A stretch of DNA of 48,371 nt, taken from positions 1-48,371 of the forward strand of contig JALSLC010000022.1 in assembly GCA_026988525.1 (NCBI GenBank). Reading direction: 5' to 3'. A program made the translations under genes and the position numbers. Position 1 is the stretch's first letter, and every line of letters begins with the position of its first letter. Below the pieces are notes generated by a model that was not told where the DNA came from, searched no databases, and saw only the letters and a list, made by a program, of their open reading frames with translations. Shown here piece by piece: positions 6,040-14,945 of this stretch. This DNA comes from Archaeoglobaceae archaeon (lineage in GTDB: Archaea > Halobacteriota > Archaeoglobi > Archaeoglobales > Archaeoglobaceae).

Positions 6040-6121
6040 CGCCGGGGGTGGGATTCGAACCCACGCGCCCTTTCGGGCAGGGGATCTCGAGTCCCCCGCA
6101 GTACCTCTCTGCAACCCCGGC
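6040..6121 (-). tRNA. tRNA-Ser (CGA)
   Basis: A full cloverleaf on the minus strand: acceptor GCCGGGG pairing CCCCGGC, anticodon stem GGGGA/TCCCC with loop CTCGAGA giving anticodon CGA, a long variable arm (class II, as for Ser), and T-loop TTCGAAT between GTGGG and CCCAC. The discriminator base is G, usual for tRNA-Ser. CCA is not encoded. Its 3' end marks the boundary of the GC-rich element block. Confidence 0.95.
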
Positions 6122-6158
6122 TTTTTAATTTAAAATATTAAGAGTAAAAAATTTTCTG

Positions 6159-8546
6159 CTAACTATATCTTTTTTCAGCTCTAACTTCTTTCTCCAGTTC
6201 TTCAGCGAATTTAACGAGTTTAGAAACTTCATCTTCAACTGAAGGTAGCTTTGAAATCTTTTCTACAAATTCTCTCATAGTAATTGCAAACTTCTCACCT
6301 TCACTCGCAGAAATCCAAGTTAAAAGCAATCTCTCGCTATTTATTCCAAATTGCTCAAGTATCTCCCATAATTTTTCAACCCTTCTCTTAGCTTTATAAT
6401 TGCCAGTTAAGTAGTGACAATCTCCTAAGTGACATCCAGCAACAATTACACCATCTGCTCCGTTCAGAAAAGCCTTAATTACAAATACTGGATCCACTCT
6501 TGCTGAGCACATAACCCTTATAGCCCTAAGGTTAGCCGGATACTTTAGTCGAGCTAATCCAGCAGAGTCTGCCCCGCCATAACTACACCAATTACACAGA
6601 AAAGCAAGTATTCTTGGTCTTTTTTCACTTCCATCAAAAGCACTCTCTATTTGAGCTATTATTTGCTTATCTGTAAAACATCCCATCTGTAATGCTCCGG
6701 TTGGACAAGCTGAAACGCATCCACCACATCCCGTACAGTTTGGTTTTACGTAAGCCTTTCCCCAACTCATGTCTATTGCGTTAAAATCACATATCTCCTT
6801 ACATATTCCACATCCAAAGCACAGTTCAGGTATTACGTATGCTGTAATTGGATCTATTTCTATCGACCCCTTAGAAAGCAGAGATGCTACTCTACTTGCC
6901 GCTGCACTTCCCTGTGCAACACTAGAAGGTATATCTTTTGGAGAATGGGCACATCCAGCAACAAATATACCTGCAATTGGTGTATCAACTGGTCTTAGTT
7001 TAGCATGAGCCTCCATAAAAAATCCATTCGAATCTGCAGATATTCCAAGTTTTTTCCTTAGCTCTTCTGATCCTTTTGCTGGAATCATTGCTGGAGCTAA
7101 AACAACCATATCAAATTCTTCTCTGATAATTTCTCCTTTTAAAGTATTTTCAGCTACTACAATCAACTTACTTCCTTCCTCTAAAATTTTCGCAGGTCTT
7201 CCTCTAACAAATCTAACACCCATTTCCTTGGCTCTCCAGTAAAACTCCTCATATCCTTTCCCCACAGCTCTTATATCCATGTAAAAAATGCAAACATCTA
7301 CCTCAGGGTCTTTTTCTTTCAATTGTATCGCATGTTTAAGAGAGTACATGCAACATACTCCGGAGCAGTACCTTCTCATCTCATCTCTTTCACCTCTACT
7401 CCCTACACACTGAATAAATGCCACTTTTCTTGGCTTTTCTCCGTTCTTCATCAAAACTTTCCCACTTGTTGGTCCAGATGCATTTATTAGCCTTTCAAAT
7501 TCCATGCTTGTTATAACATTTTCAAACTTTCCATAACCGTACTCCGGTAACTTGGAAACATCAAATAAATCGTATCCTGTAGCAACTACTATTGCACCCA
7601 CCTCTATCTCTTTTAATTCGTCTCTCTGCTCATAATCAATGGCATTGGGTAAGCACACTTCTTTACAAATATTACATCCAATGCAAGCTTTGGGATCGAT
7701 CGTATATCTAAGCGGGACGGATTGCGGGAAGGGTATGTATATTGCTTTTCTCTTAGATAGTCCACAGTTAAATTCATCATCGACTTCAACTGGACAGTAA
7801 TCTGAGCATACACCACATCCAGTACAAGCATCACTAACAAATCTAGCCTTTTTCCTTAACTTAACTTTAAAATTTCCAACGTAACCTTCAACACTTTCAA
7901 TTTCTGTGTAAGTCAACACCTCTATATTCTCATGCCTGTAAGCTTCAACCATTTTTGGCCCCAAAATACAAATCGAACAGTCAAGAGTTGGAAATGTTTT
8001 ATCGAGTTTTGCCATATTTCCTCCAATGCTTGGACTTCTTTCAACAAGGTAAACTTTAAAGCCCTGCTCTGCCAAATCAAGAGAGCACTGAATACCTGTA
8101 ACTCCTCCACCAATAACGAGAACACTTTTTTTGAGAGAAATTTTCTTCTTTTCGAGAGGTTCAAGGTATCTTGCTTTCGCAATTGCCATCCTAACCGATG
8201 CTTTAGCTTTTTCAGTAGCCTCCCTACCTTTATGAACCCAAGAACAGTGTTCTCTTATGTTAGCCATTTCCAGCATATAAGGGTTTAATCCAGCCTCCTC
8301 AATACACCTTCTAAATAAGTTTTCGTGCATTCTCGGACTGCAAGCTGCCACAACAACAGCATTAGCATTAAATTCAGATAGTGTTTCCTTAATCATTTTC
8401 TGACCACTTGATGAGCATAGGTACTTATTTTCTCTTGCAACAACCACTCCTTTTAACTTGGATGCATACTCAACTACTTCGCTCACATCAACTTCTCCAG
8501 CTATATTTTTACCACAGTGGCAGATGAAAACAGCAACTCTATTCAT
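6159..8546 (-). CDS. hdrA: Heterodisulfide reductase subunit A fused to MvhD
   Basis: A 795-residue iron-sulfur flavoprotein. It has the HdrA N-terminal region (VAVFICHCGKNI), an FAD-binding GGGVTGIQ motif near residue 145, a C-terminal half with four ferredoxin-type cysteine motifs (CTGCGVCSDYC, CIGCNICKEVC, CFGCGICKEIC, CTGCGGCVSAC), and a last 130 residues matching the MvhD/delta subunit ([2Fe-2S], with FLCNWCSYGG and GCHLGDCHY). HdrA is the flavin-bifurcating core of Hdr complexes; the MvhD fusion takes electrons from a partner. I prefer ATG 8544-8546 to the upstream GTG 8555. It overlaps the end of the FrhB-like gene. It ends in TAG with a TAA six codons on. Confidence 0.9.
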   Translation of the reverse strand: MNRVAVFICHCGKNIAGEVDVSEVVEYASKLKGVVVARENKYLCSSSGQKMIKETLSEFNANAVVVAACSPRMHENLFRRCIEEAGLNPYMLEMANIREHCSWVHKGREATEKAKASVRMAIAKARYLEPLEKKKISLKKSVLVIGGGVTGIQCSLDLAEQGFKVYLVERSPSIGGNMAKLDKTFPTLDCSICILGPKMVEAYRHENIEVLTYTEIESVEGYVGNFKVKLRKKARFVSDACTGCGVCSDYCPVEVDDEFNCGLSKRKAIYIPFPQSVPLRYTIDPKACIGCNICKEVCLPNAIDYEQRDELKEIEVGAIVVATGYDLFDVSKLPEYGYGKFENVITSMEFERLINASGPTSGKVLMKNGEKPRKVAFIQCVGSRGERDEMRRYCSGVCCMYSLKHAIQLKEKDPEVDVCIFYMDIRAVGKGYEEFYWRAKEMGVRFVRGRPAKILEEGSKLIVVAENTLKGEIIREEFDMVVLAPAMIPAKGSEELRKKLGISADSNGFFMEAHAKLRPVDTPIAGIFVAGCAHSPKDIPSSVAQGSAAASRVASLLSKGSIEIDPITAYVIPELCFGCGICKEICDFNAIDMSWGKAYVKPNCTGCGGCVSACPTGALQMGCFTDKQIIAQIESAFDGSEKRPRILAFLCNWCSYGGADSAGLARLKYPANLRAIRVMCSARVDPVFVIKAFLNGADGVIVAGCHLGDCHYLTGNYKAKRRVEKLWEILEQFGINSERLLLTWISASEGEKFAITMREFVEKISKLPSVEDEVSKLVKFAEELEKEVRAEKRYS

Positions 8547-9774
8547 TACACCCACCCTTCTTTTTAAGAGCTAAACTTCTCAATTTATTTACATCAACCT
8601 TTCCAACTCTAATTAAACCTTCTTTTATAGCCCCATCTACAATTTTTTTACCAAGCCCACTTCTAACAATTACAGTTCTCCACCCTCTTTGAGAGCCAGT
8701 ATTTCCAAAAGAAATATCGGAAAATTCAGCAGTCATGTCTTTACAAACTCTACAAGCAATTGCTTCTTTTTCAGGATGTTTACCTCTTGGACAAAAAACA
8801 CCCATTATCAGCTTTATTTCTTCAAATCCGAGTTCTTTCATTTTCCTTGCAGCTTTAACTTGGCAAGGCACACCAACTATAGCTATTTTTTTATAACCTC
8901 TTTTAATTGCCTCCTTTAACAAAGATAGAGTAGGAGCTACAACAAACTTTATTCCAGAATACTTATCAAGTTTATCTTTTTTTGTAACTAACACTGGATT
9001 TTCCCCTACAACAATTGCACAATCTATTATTTCTTTTTCCATAGCATACTTGAGTAAAGTAGTTATAGCTCCAGCATTTTTACTATTTCCACCAGTTTTC
9101 TGAAGAGAAAGTATCTCTAAAAAATCTCCAAGCTCATCTTCGCTTTCATTCAATTTATAGTAGTCCGTCTTAGGACATTTGAGTAGGCAAGAAGCACAAT
9201 TCTTACATTCACCAACTAAATGCGGATAACTTAGCCTTCCATCAACTGTTATTTTTAACACATCCTCAGAACAGGCAGAAACACAAGCTCCACAAAGGGA
9301 ACATAGTTTTTTACCTATTACTTCAAGGTAAAGTATAGAAAAACAATCTCCAGCTTTCTCAAATTTTTTTATTATTTCAAAGAAATCTATTTCACTATCA
9401 CTTTCGAACATTCTTCTAATTAAACCGGTAGAGAACCATTCCGATATGTAGTCGGGAAATCTTTTAATTTCTTCTTTCTGTTCTTCAATATTGGTTTCTT
9501 TCGGTTTAGCAACTTCTGGTTCTTCACTTACAACTTCAACTTCTTTTTCTTTTATATCTTCTTCTCTAAAAGTTTCTTTAACAACCAACTCTAAAGCTTT
9601 AAATGGACAAACTCTAATACATAATCCACACCCTTCACACAAAAAACCGCTTTTCAACTTACCACTTACTATTCTCATTGCAAGAGTGTTATTTAATGGG
9701 CAAACAGCCGTACAGTTACCACAACCTACACACTTGCTTTCATCAACTTTAATTTCGATTAATAGATTATACAT
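8539..9774 (-). CDS. FrhB-like F420-binding iron-sulfur flavoprotein
   Basis: A 411-residue protein with two N-terminal [4Fe-4S] motifs (CVGCGNCTAVC, CEGCGLCIRVC), a charged linker, a second ferredoxin pair (CSLCGACVSAC, CKNCASCLLKC at about residues 155-200), then the FrhB/FdhB C-terminal domain (ISFGNTGSQRGW; VGVPCQVKAAR). FrhB-type proteins exchange electrons between F420H2 and Fe-S clusters through FAD. Placed directly before hdrA, it probably feeds or takes F420 electrons from the Hdr complex. It lies 4 bases from the polyferredoxin gene. It ends in TAG overlapping hdrA. Confidence 0.85.
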   Translation of the reverse strand: MYNLLIEIKVDESKCVGCGNCTAVCPLNNTLAMRIVSGKLKSGFLCEGCGLCIRVCPFKALELVVKETFREEDIKEKEVEVVSEEPEVAKPKETNIEEQKEEIKRFPDYISEWFSTGLIRRMFESDSEIDFFEIIKKFEKAGDCFSILYLEVIGKKLCSLCGACVSACSEDVLKITVDGRLSYPHLVGECKNCASCLLKCPKTDYYKLNESEDELGDFLEILSLQKTGGNSKNAGAITTLLKYAMEKEIIDCAIVVGENPVLVTKKDKLDKYSGIKFVVAPTLSLLKEAIKRGYKKIAIVGVPCQVKAARKMKELGFEEIKLIMGVFCPRGKHPEKEAIACRVCKDMTAEFSDISFGNTGSQRGWRTVIVRSGLGKKIVDGAIKEGLIRVGKVDVNKLRSLALKKKGGCNE

Positions 9775-9778
9775 AAAA

Positions 9779-10564
9779 TCACCTCTTCAACGTATTTATA
9801 GCTTCTCTATGCCTGAAAAACCACGGATAATCCGAATTTTCGATTTTTATGTCATACCTCTTAACTTCTATTACTTTAATTGGACATGCATTCCTACATG
9901 CACCACAGAATATACAGATATCTGTATCTACGACCATCTTTTTCCCATCAAAAGATATGGCATTAGATGGACAAATATCCATACATACACCACATAATTT
10001 ACAATCATCTCCAATATTAACTTCTCCAGAAATTGGTTTTTCAACAAATATCTTATCATCTGGGCAATATTTAGCACATCTTCCACAAAAAATACACAAT
10101 TCCTTCACCCATTCCTTTTTACCATCAACACTAAGTATAGCATCCCATGGGCAAACTTCTTCACAAATTTTACAGTCTTCACACTCAAAATTAGCGAGGA
10201 AAAACTTTCTAAGATTTATCTTAACTCCATCTACCTTTAAGGCGTTAGAGGGACAAACTTCAGAACAAATACCACACAAAATACACTTGTTTGAATCAAT
10301 TCTTATTTTTGATCCTCTAACAAACATATATGCAATAGGATAAAGAGTAATAGCATTTTGAGGACAGACCGTACTGCACATTTCACATCCAAAGCACATG
10401 GAAGAATTGTACCTCAGCATTCTACCATCTCTACCATCGACCACCCTTTTTATAACGAATTGTTTACCTTTACTTTCTACAATATTCATCATTGAGCATG
10501 AACAATATTTTGCATTATTTAAAAGTTTACATACGTCGTATGACGATTTAATGTAAATTGGCAC
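9779..10564 (-). CDS. Polyferredoxin with six [4Fe-4S] motifs
   Basis: A 261-residue protein built of six CxxCxxCxxxC(P) ferredoxin motifs: CFGCEMCSTVC, CILCGICSEVC, CEDCKICEEVC, CIFCGRCAKYC, CKLCGVCMDIC and CIFCGACRNAC. It has an additional cysteine-containing N terminus (DVCKLL, CSCSMMN). It should act as a soluble multi-centre electron wire between the FrhB-like protein and HdrA, like MvhB/VhuB polyferredoxins of methanogens. It is first in the leftward operon and divergent from hdrC. It ends in TGA. Confidence 0.9.
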   Translation of the reverse strand: MPIYIKSSYDVCKLLNNAKYCSCSMMNIVESKGKQFVIKRVVDGRDGRMLRYNSSMCFGCEMCSTVCPQNAITLYPIAYMFVRGSKIRIDSNKCILCGICSEVCPSNALKVDGVKINLRKFFLANFECEDCKICEEVCPWDAILSVDGKKEWVKELCIFCGRCAKYCPDDKIFVEKPISGEVNIGDDCKLCGVCMDICPSNAISFDGKKMVVDTDICIFCGACRNACPIKVIEVKRYDIKIENSDYPWFFRHREAINTLKR

Positions 10565-10657
10565 AATTTTAAAAATTTAAGTAATTATCAACCATTATGT
10601 TTAATAAATAATTTTAATGACAGATAATGTTAAATTCAGAAAGGACTACTTAACGCT
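10565..10657. promoter_or_regulatory. Divergent promoter region of the Hdr cluster
   Basis: Ninety-three very AT-rich bases separate the polyferredoxin and hdrC starts. TTTAATAAATAATTTTAA (about 10600-10617) is a plausible TATA region for hdrC, and the A/T-rich block near 10566-10580 for the leftward operon. GAAAGGA precedes the hdrC ATG. Shared control of the two arms is likely. Confidence 0.45.
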
Positions 10658-11161
10658 ATGAAGTGTTACCAGTGTGGCACATGTACGGCAGACTGTACTT
10701 CAGCAAACATCGATAGTAAATTCAATCCAAGAAAAATTATGCTTGAGTATCTTGAAGAAGGAAAATTTTCAGAGTTTTGTTGGTTATGTGCAAGTTGTTT
10801 TAAATGTTATAGATGTCCAAGAGAAGTTAAACCGTATGAAATTTTATCAGAAATGAGAAGTAAACTCATAGAACAAGGTAAGATCCCAGCATACGTAAAA
10901 GCTTTTGTTGAGACTGTCAAAGACTATGGCGAGTTAGATGAAACTGCATTTTTTATTAAATTGGCTAAATCTGGGATGTTTATGGATACATCTGTAATTA
11001 TCTCAACTCTGAAAAAAAGAGGTATAAAAGCAATAAACATTCCAAGAAAGAGTGAGTGTGCTAAAGAAATCTCCAGAATATTTTTGATTGTTGAAGGTGC
11101 TGAAAAAGTAAAGAGTGTCGATAGTGTTAAAAAAGCAGTTATCTCAGGTGTCCCATCATGA
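10658..11161 (+). CDS. hdrC: Heterodisulfide reductase subunit C
   Basis: A 167-residue protein with the two HdrC [4Fe-4S] motifs: CYQCGTCTADC at residues 3-13 and CWLCASCFKCYRCP at about 47-60. HdrC links HdrA electrons to the HdrB active site. The first cysteine is only two residues from the start, shorter than usual, but an in-frame TAA eight codons upstream rules out a longer ATG-initiated form. The TGA overlaps the hdrB ATG (ATGA), so the two are translated together. Confidence 0.88.
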   Translation: MKCYQCGTCTADCTSANIDSKFNPRKIMLEYLEEGKFSEFCWLCASCFKCYRCPREVKPYEILSEMRSKLIEQGKIPAYVKAFVETVKDYGELDETAFFIKLAKSGMFMDTSVIISTLKKRGIKAINIPRKSECAKEISRIFLIVEGAEKVKSVDSVKKAVISGVPS

Positions 11162-11904
11162 AGTTAGCTTTTTTTCCCGGTTGTTCTGCGAAAAGCTCTG
11201 GATTTGAGTATGCTAATTCAGCTTTAAAGTTAATGAAAGAGCTTGGGCTGAAAGTTGTAACTCCAGATTTCAACTGTTGTGGTACTCATATAGTTGAAGA
11301 GTACAACAGAGATGTTTGGTTAGCATTAAATGCCAGAAATTTAGCGATAGCTGAGGAAATTGAAGCAGATATTGTTACAATATGTCCTGCCTGTTATCAG
11401 AATCTAAAAAAAGCAAAAATAATTTTGGAAAACGAAGAAGAAAAAAAGAAAATAAATGGAATTCTTGCATCAATAGATAAAGAATACACTGGAAAAACGA
11501 GTGTTTTTCATGTAATCGAGCTACTAAAAAAATTTACAGATAAACTTAAAATAAAAAATAAAAGTAAAAAAGTTGTAGCCTACTACGGTTGTCAAATATT
11601 AAGGCCGCCAGAATTAGGAATAGATAATCCGGAAAACCCAAAAATTTTTGAGAATTTTCTTAAAGAAGTTGGCTTTAAAGTTGAAGAGTTTAAAGCTAAG
11701 AGTGATTGTTGTGGAGGTACATTTTTACTAACAAATCCTGATGGGTTTAAAAGGAGAGCTGAGAGTATATTAAATGAGGCAAAAAAAGTTGCTGATTGTA
11801 TTGTAACACTCTGTCCTCTATGCCAATTCTCACTCGAAATAGTTAGTAGTGATATAGAAGTTGTGCCATTCACATCCTTAATACTAAATGAACGTAAGCT
11901 TTAA
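11158..11904 (+). CDS. hdrB: Heterodisulfide reductase subunit B
   Basis: A 248-residue protein with two CCG domains: PGCSAKSSG, then NCCGTH and CPACYQ; and YYGCQILRPP, then DCCGGT and CPLCQ. These cysteines hold the noncubane [4Fe-4S] clusters that reduce disulfide substrates in Hdr. Length and motifs match full-size HdrB. It pairs with hdrC. Whether the substrate is CoM-S-S-CoB or another disulfide or electron carrier cannot be told; in non-methanogenic Archaeoglobi the partner is not established. Confidence 0.9.
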   Translation: MKLAFFPGCSAKSSGFEYANSALKLMKELGLKVVTPDFNCCGTHIVEEYNRDVWLALNARNLAIAEEIEADIVTICPACYQNLKKAKIILENEEEKKKINGILASIDKEYTGKTSVFHVIELLKKFTDKLKIKNKSKKVVAYYGCQILRPPELGIDNPENPKIFENFLKEVGFKVEEFKAKSDCCGGTFLLTNPDGFKRRAESILNEAKKVADCIVTLCPLCQFSLEIVSSDIEVVPFTSLILNERKL

Positions 11905-11930
11905 GTTACCATTTTAACTTTCTTTTTTAA

Positions 11931-11989
11931 AGGCCCGAGAACCGGCAGGGCTGAAAAGTGAGGCTCTGCGGCTTAACGGGCCTACAGCA
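11931..11989 (+). ncRNA. Candidate H/ACA guide RNA with K-loop
   Basis: A GC-rich 59-base island in an AT-rich gap. It folds as basal stem AGGCCCG/CGGGCCT (11931-11937 with 11977-11983), an internal pocket (AGAA at 11938-11941, CTTAA at 11972-11976), an upper stem CCGGCAGGGC/GCTCTGCGG, and an apical loop TGAAAAGTGAG with the paired TGA/GTGAG signature of an L7Ae-binding K-loop. ACA directly follows the basal stem, and three bases (GCA) end the RNA. This is the complete architecture of an archaeal single-hairpin pseudouridylation guide. The target was not identified. Confidence 0.7.
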
Positions 11990-12004
11990 AAAAAAATTTA
12001 AACA

Positions 12005-12016
12005 CCCCAATTGGGG
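12005..12016. promoter_or_regulatory. Perfect palindrome upstream of tRNA-Leu
   Basis: CCCCAATTGGGG is a perfect 12-base palindrome ending 10 bases before the mature tRNA 5' end. A TATA-like TTTAAA sits just upstream (about 11996-12002). The palindrome could fold in the tRNA precursor leader, mark the end of the guide RNA, or bind a protein. Confidence 0.45.
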
Positions 12017-12026
12017 AAATTTCTAA

Positions 12027-13441
<1,415 letters not shown>

Positions 13442-13502
13442 AAAATAAAATTTTATTTTTTAATTTATTTTTTTAATTTACCATGCGAACACTAAAAAAA
13501 TA

Positions 13503-14945
13503 CTATCCTTTTGCAACACCGAGCGGGAGTAACTTAGCTACAAGCTTTGAAATTCCTGCTTTGTGTACAACTTCAACTACATCATCACTCTTTTTATATG
13601 CCTCTGGGGCTTCCTCAGCCAATAGTGCTCCGTGCGTAGCTCTTACATATATTCCTCTTTTTTCAAGCTGTGATTTTACAACGTTTCCTCTCAACTTTTT
13701 CTTTGCTGCAGCTCTGCTCATAACTCTGCCACTACCATGACATGTAGAGCCAAACGTTTCCTCCATAGCTTTTTCTGTTCCAACCAGAACGTAACTTGGG
13801 GTACCCATTGAACCGGGTATTAAAACAGGTTGTCCTATTTTTTCATATTTACTTGGTATTTCTTTGCTACCGGGACCAAAAGCTCTTGTAGCTCCTTTTC
13901 TATGAACGCAAACGAGTTTAGATTTTCCATCTATCTCGTGCTTTTCAAACTTGGCTATGTTGTGAGCCACATCGTAAACGAGTTTCATTTCTAAGTCCTC
14001 TTCACTCATACCAAACACTTTTTGGAAAGTTTCTCTAACCCAATGTGCTATTATATGCCTATTACACCAAGCAAAATTTGCACTTGCAGCCATACCAGCA
14101 AAGTAATCTCTTCCTTCCTTACTGTTTATTGGTGCACAGGCAAGTTGTCTATCTGGTAGTTTTATACCGTACTTTCTAACAGCTCTGTCAAGTACTGTAA
14201 GAAAATCAGAGCAAACTTGGTGACCTAAACCTCTGCTACCACAATGTATCATTACTGTTACCATTCCTTCTTCTAACCCCATTACTTTTGCAGCCTCTTT
14301 GTCGTAAACTTCTGCTACATATTGAACTTCCAAGAAGTGATTTCCTGCACCAAGAGTGCCAAGTTGAGTTCTACCCCTATTTCTGGCTTTTTTGCTGACC
14401 ACTTCTGGTTTAGCACCATCTAAGGCACCATTTTCCTCACAACATTCTCTATCTTCTTCCCACCCATACCCATTTTCTATAGCCCAGTTAACACCAGAAA
14501 CGAATACTTCGTCTAACTCTCTATCGCTAAGCTTTAATCTACCTTCACTGCCAACTCCCGAAGGGACTGCAACGAACAATTCATCAATCAACTCTCTTAT
14601 TTTACCTGAAACTAAATCTACATTTAAGTTGCTCCTAAGCAATCTAACACCACAGTTAATGTCAAAACCAACACCGCCGGGACTTACAACACCATCTTCA
14701 ACATCAAAAGCAGCAACTCCACCTATGGGGAAACCATAACCAACATGCACATCAGGCATAACCAAGCTCGCCTTCTGAATTCCTGGCATTGTTGCAACGT
14801 TTGCAGCCTGTTCAACTGCATCTCTTTCCAGAATTTTCATTAACTTTCTATTTATGTAAAATATTGCAGGTACTTTCATTCCCGGTTTGTAGTTTTTTGG
14901 TAATTCCCATTTGTAATCAGTAATTTTCTTCAATAAATCCTCCAT
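13503..14945 (-). CDS. rtcB: tRNA-splicing ligase RtcB
   Basis: A 480-residue RNA ligase that joins tRNA exon ends with GTP and Mn2+. Visible signatures are [28 protein letters not shown] (metal Cys), [10 protein letters not shown], and [12 protein letters not shown] around the guanylylated His. It ends with the family's normal PLGVAKG and a TAG stop, showing TAG works as a stop in this chromosome. ATG 14943-14945 has better ribosome-site spacing (GGGGGG) than ATG 14951. No intein. It overlaps the end of lhr by about 29 bases and is probably cotranscribed. Confidence 0.95.
   Translation of the reverse strand: MEDLLKKITDYKWELPKNYKPGMKVPAIFYINRKLMKILERDAVEQAANVATMPGIQKASLVMPDVHVGYGFPIGGVAAFDVEDGVVSPGGVGFDINCGVRLLRSNLNVDLVSGKIRELIDELFVAVPSGVGSEGRLKLSDRELDEVFVSGVNWAIENGYGWEEDRECCEENGALDGAKPEVVSKKARNRGRTQLGTLGAGNHFLEVQYVAEVYDKEAAKVMGLEEGMVTVMIHCGSRGLGHQVCSDFLTVLDRAVRKYGIKLPDRQLACAPINSKEGRDYFAGMAASANFAWCNRHIIAHWVRETFQKVFGMSEEDLEMKLVYDVAHNIAKFEKHEIDGKSKLVCVHRKGATRAFGPGSKEIPSKYEKIGQPVLIPGSMGTPSYVLVGTEKAMEETFGSTCHGSGRVMSRAAAKKKLRGNVVKSQLEKRGIYVRATHGALLAEEAPEAYKKSDDVVEVVHKAGISKLVAKLLPLGVAKG

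Noticed and set aside
7932-8288. Plus-strand ORF of 118 codons inside hdrA
   Set aside because: It is a shadow of hdrA; the opposite strand carries the conserved HdrA FAD region.
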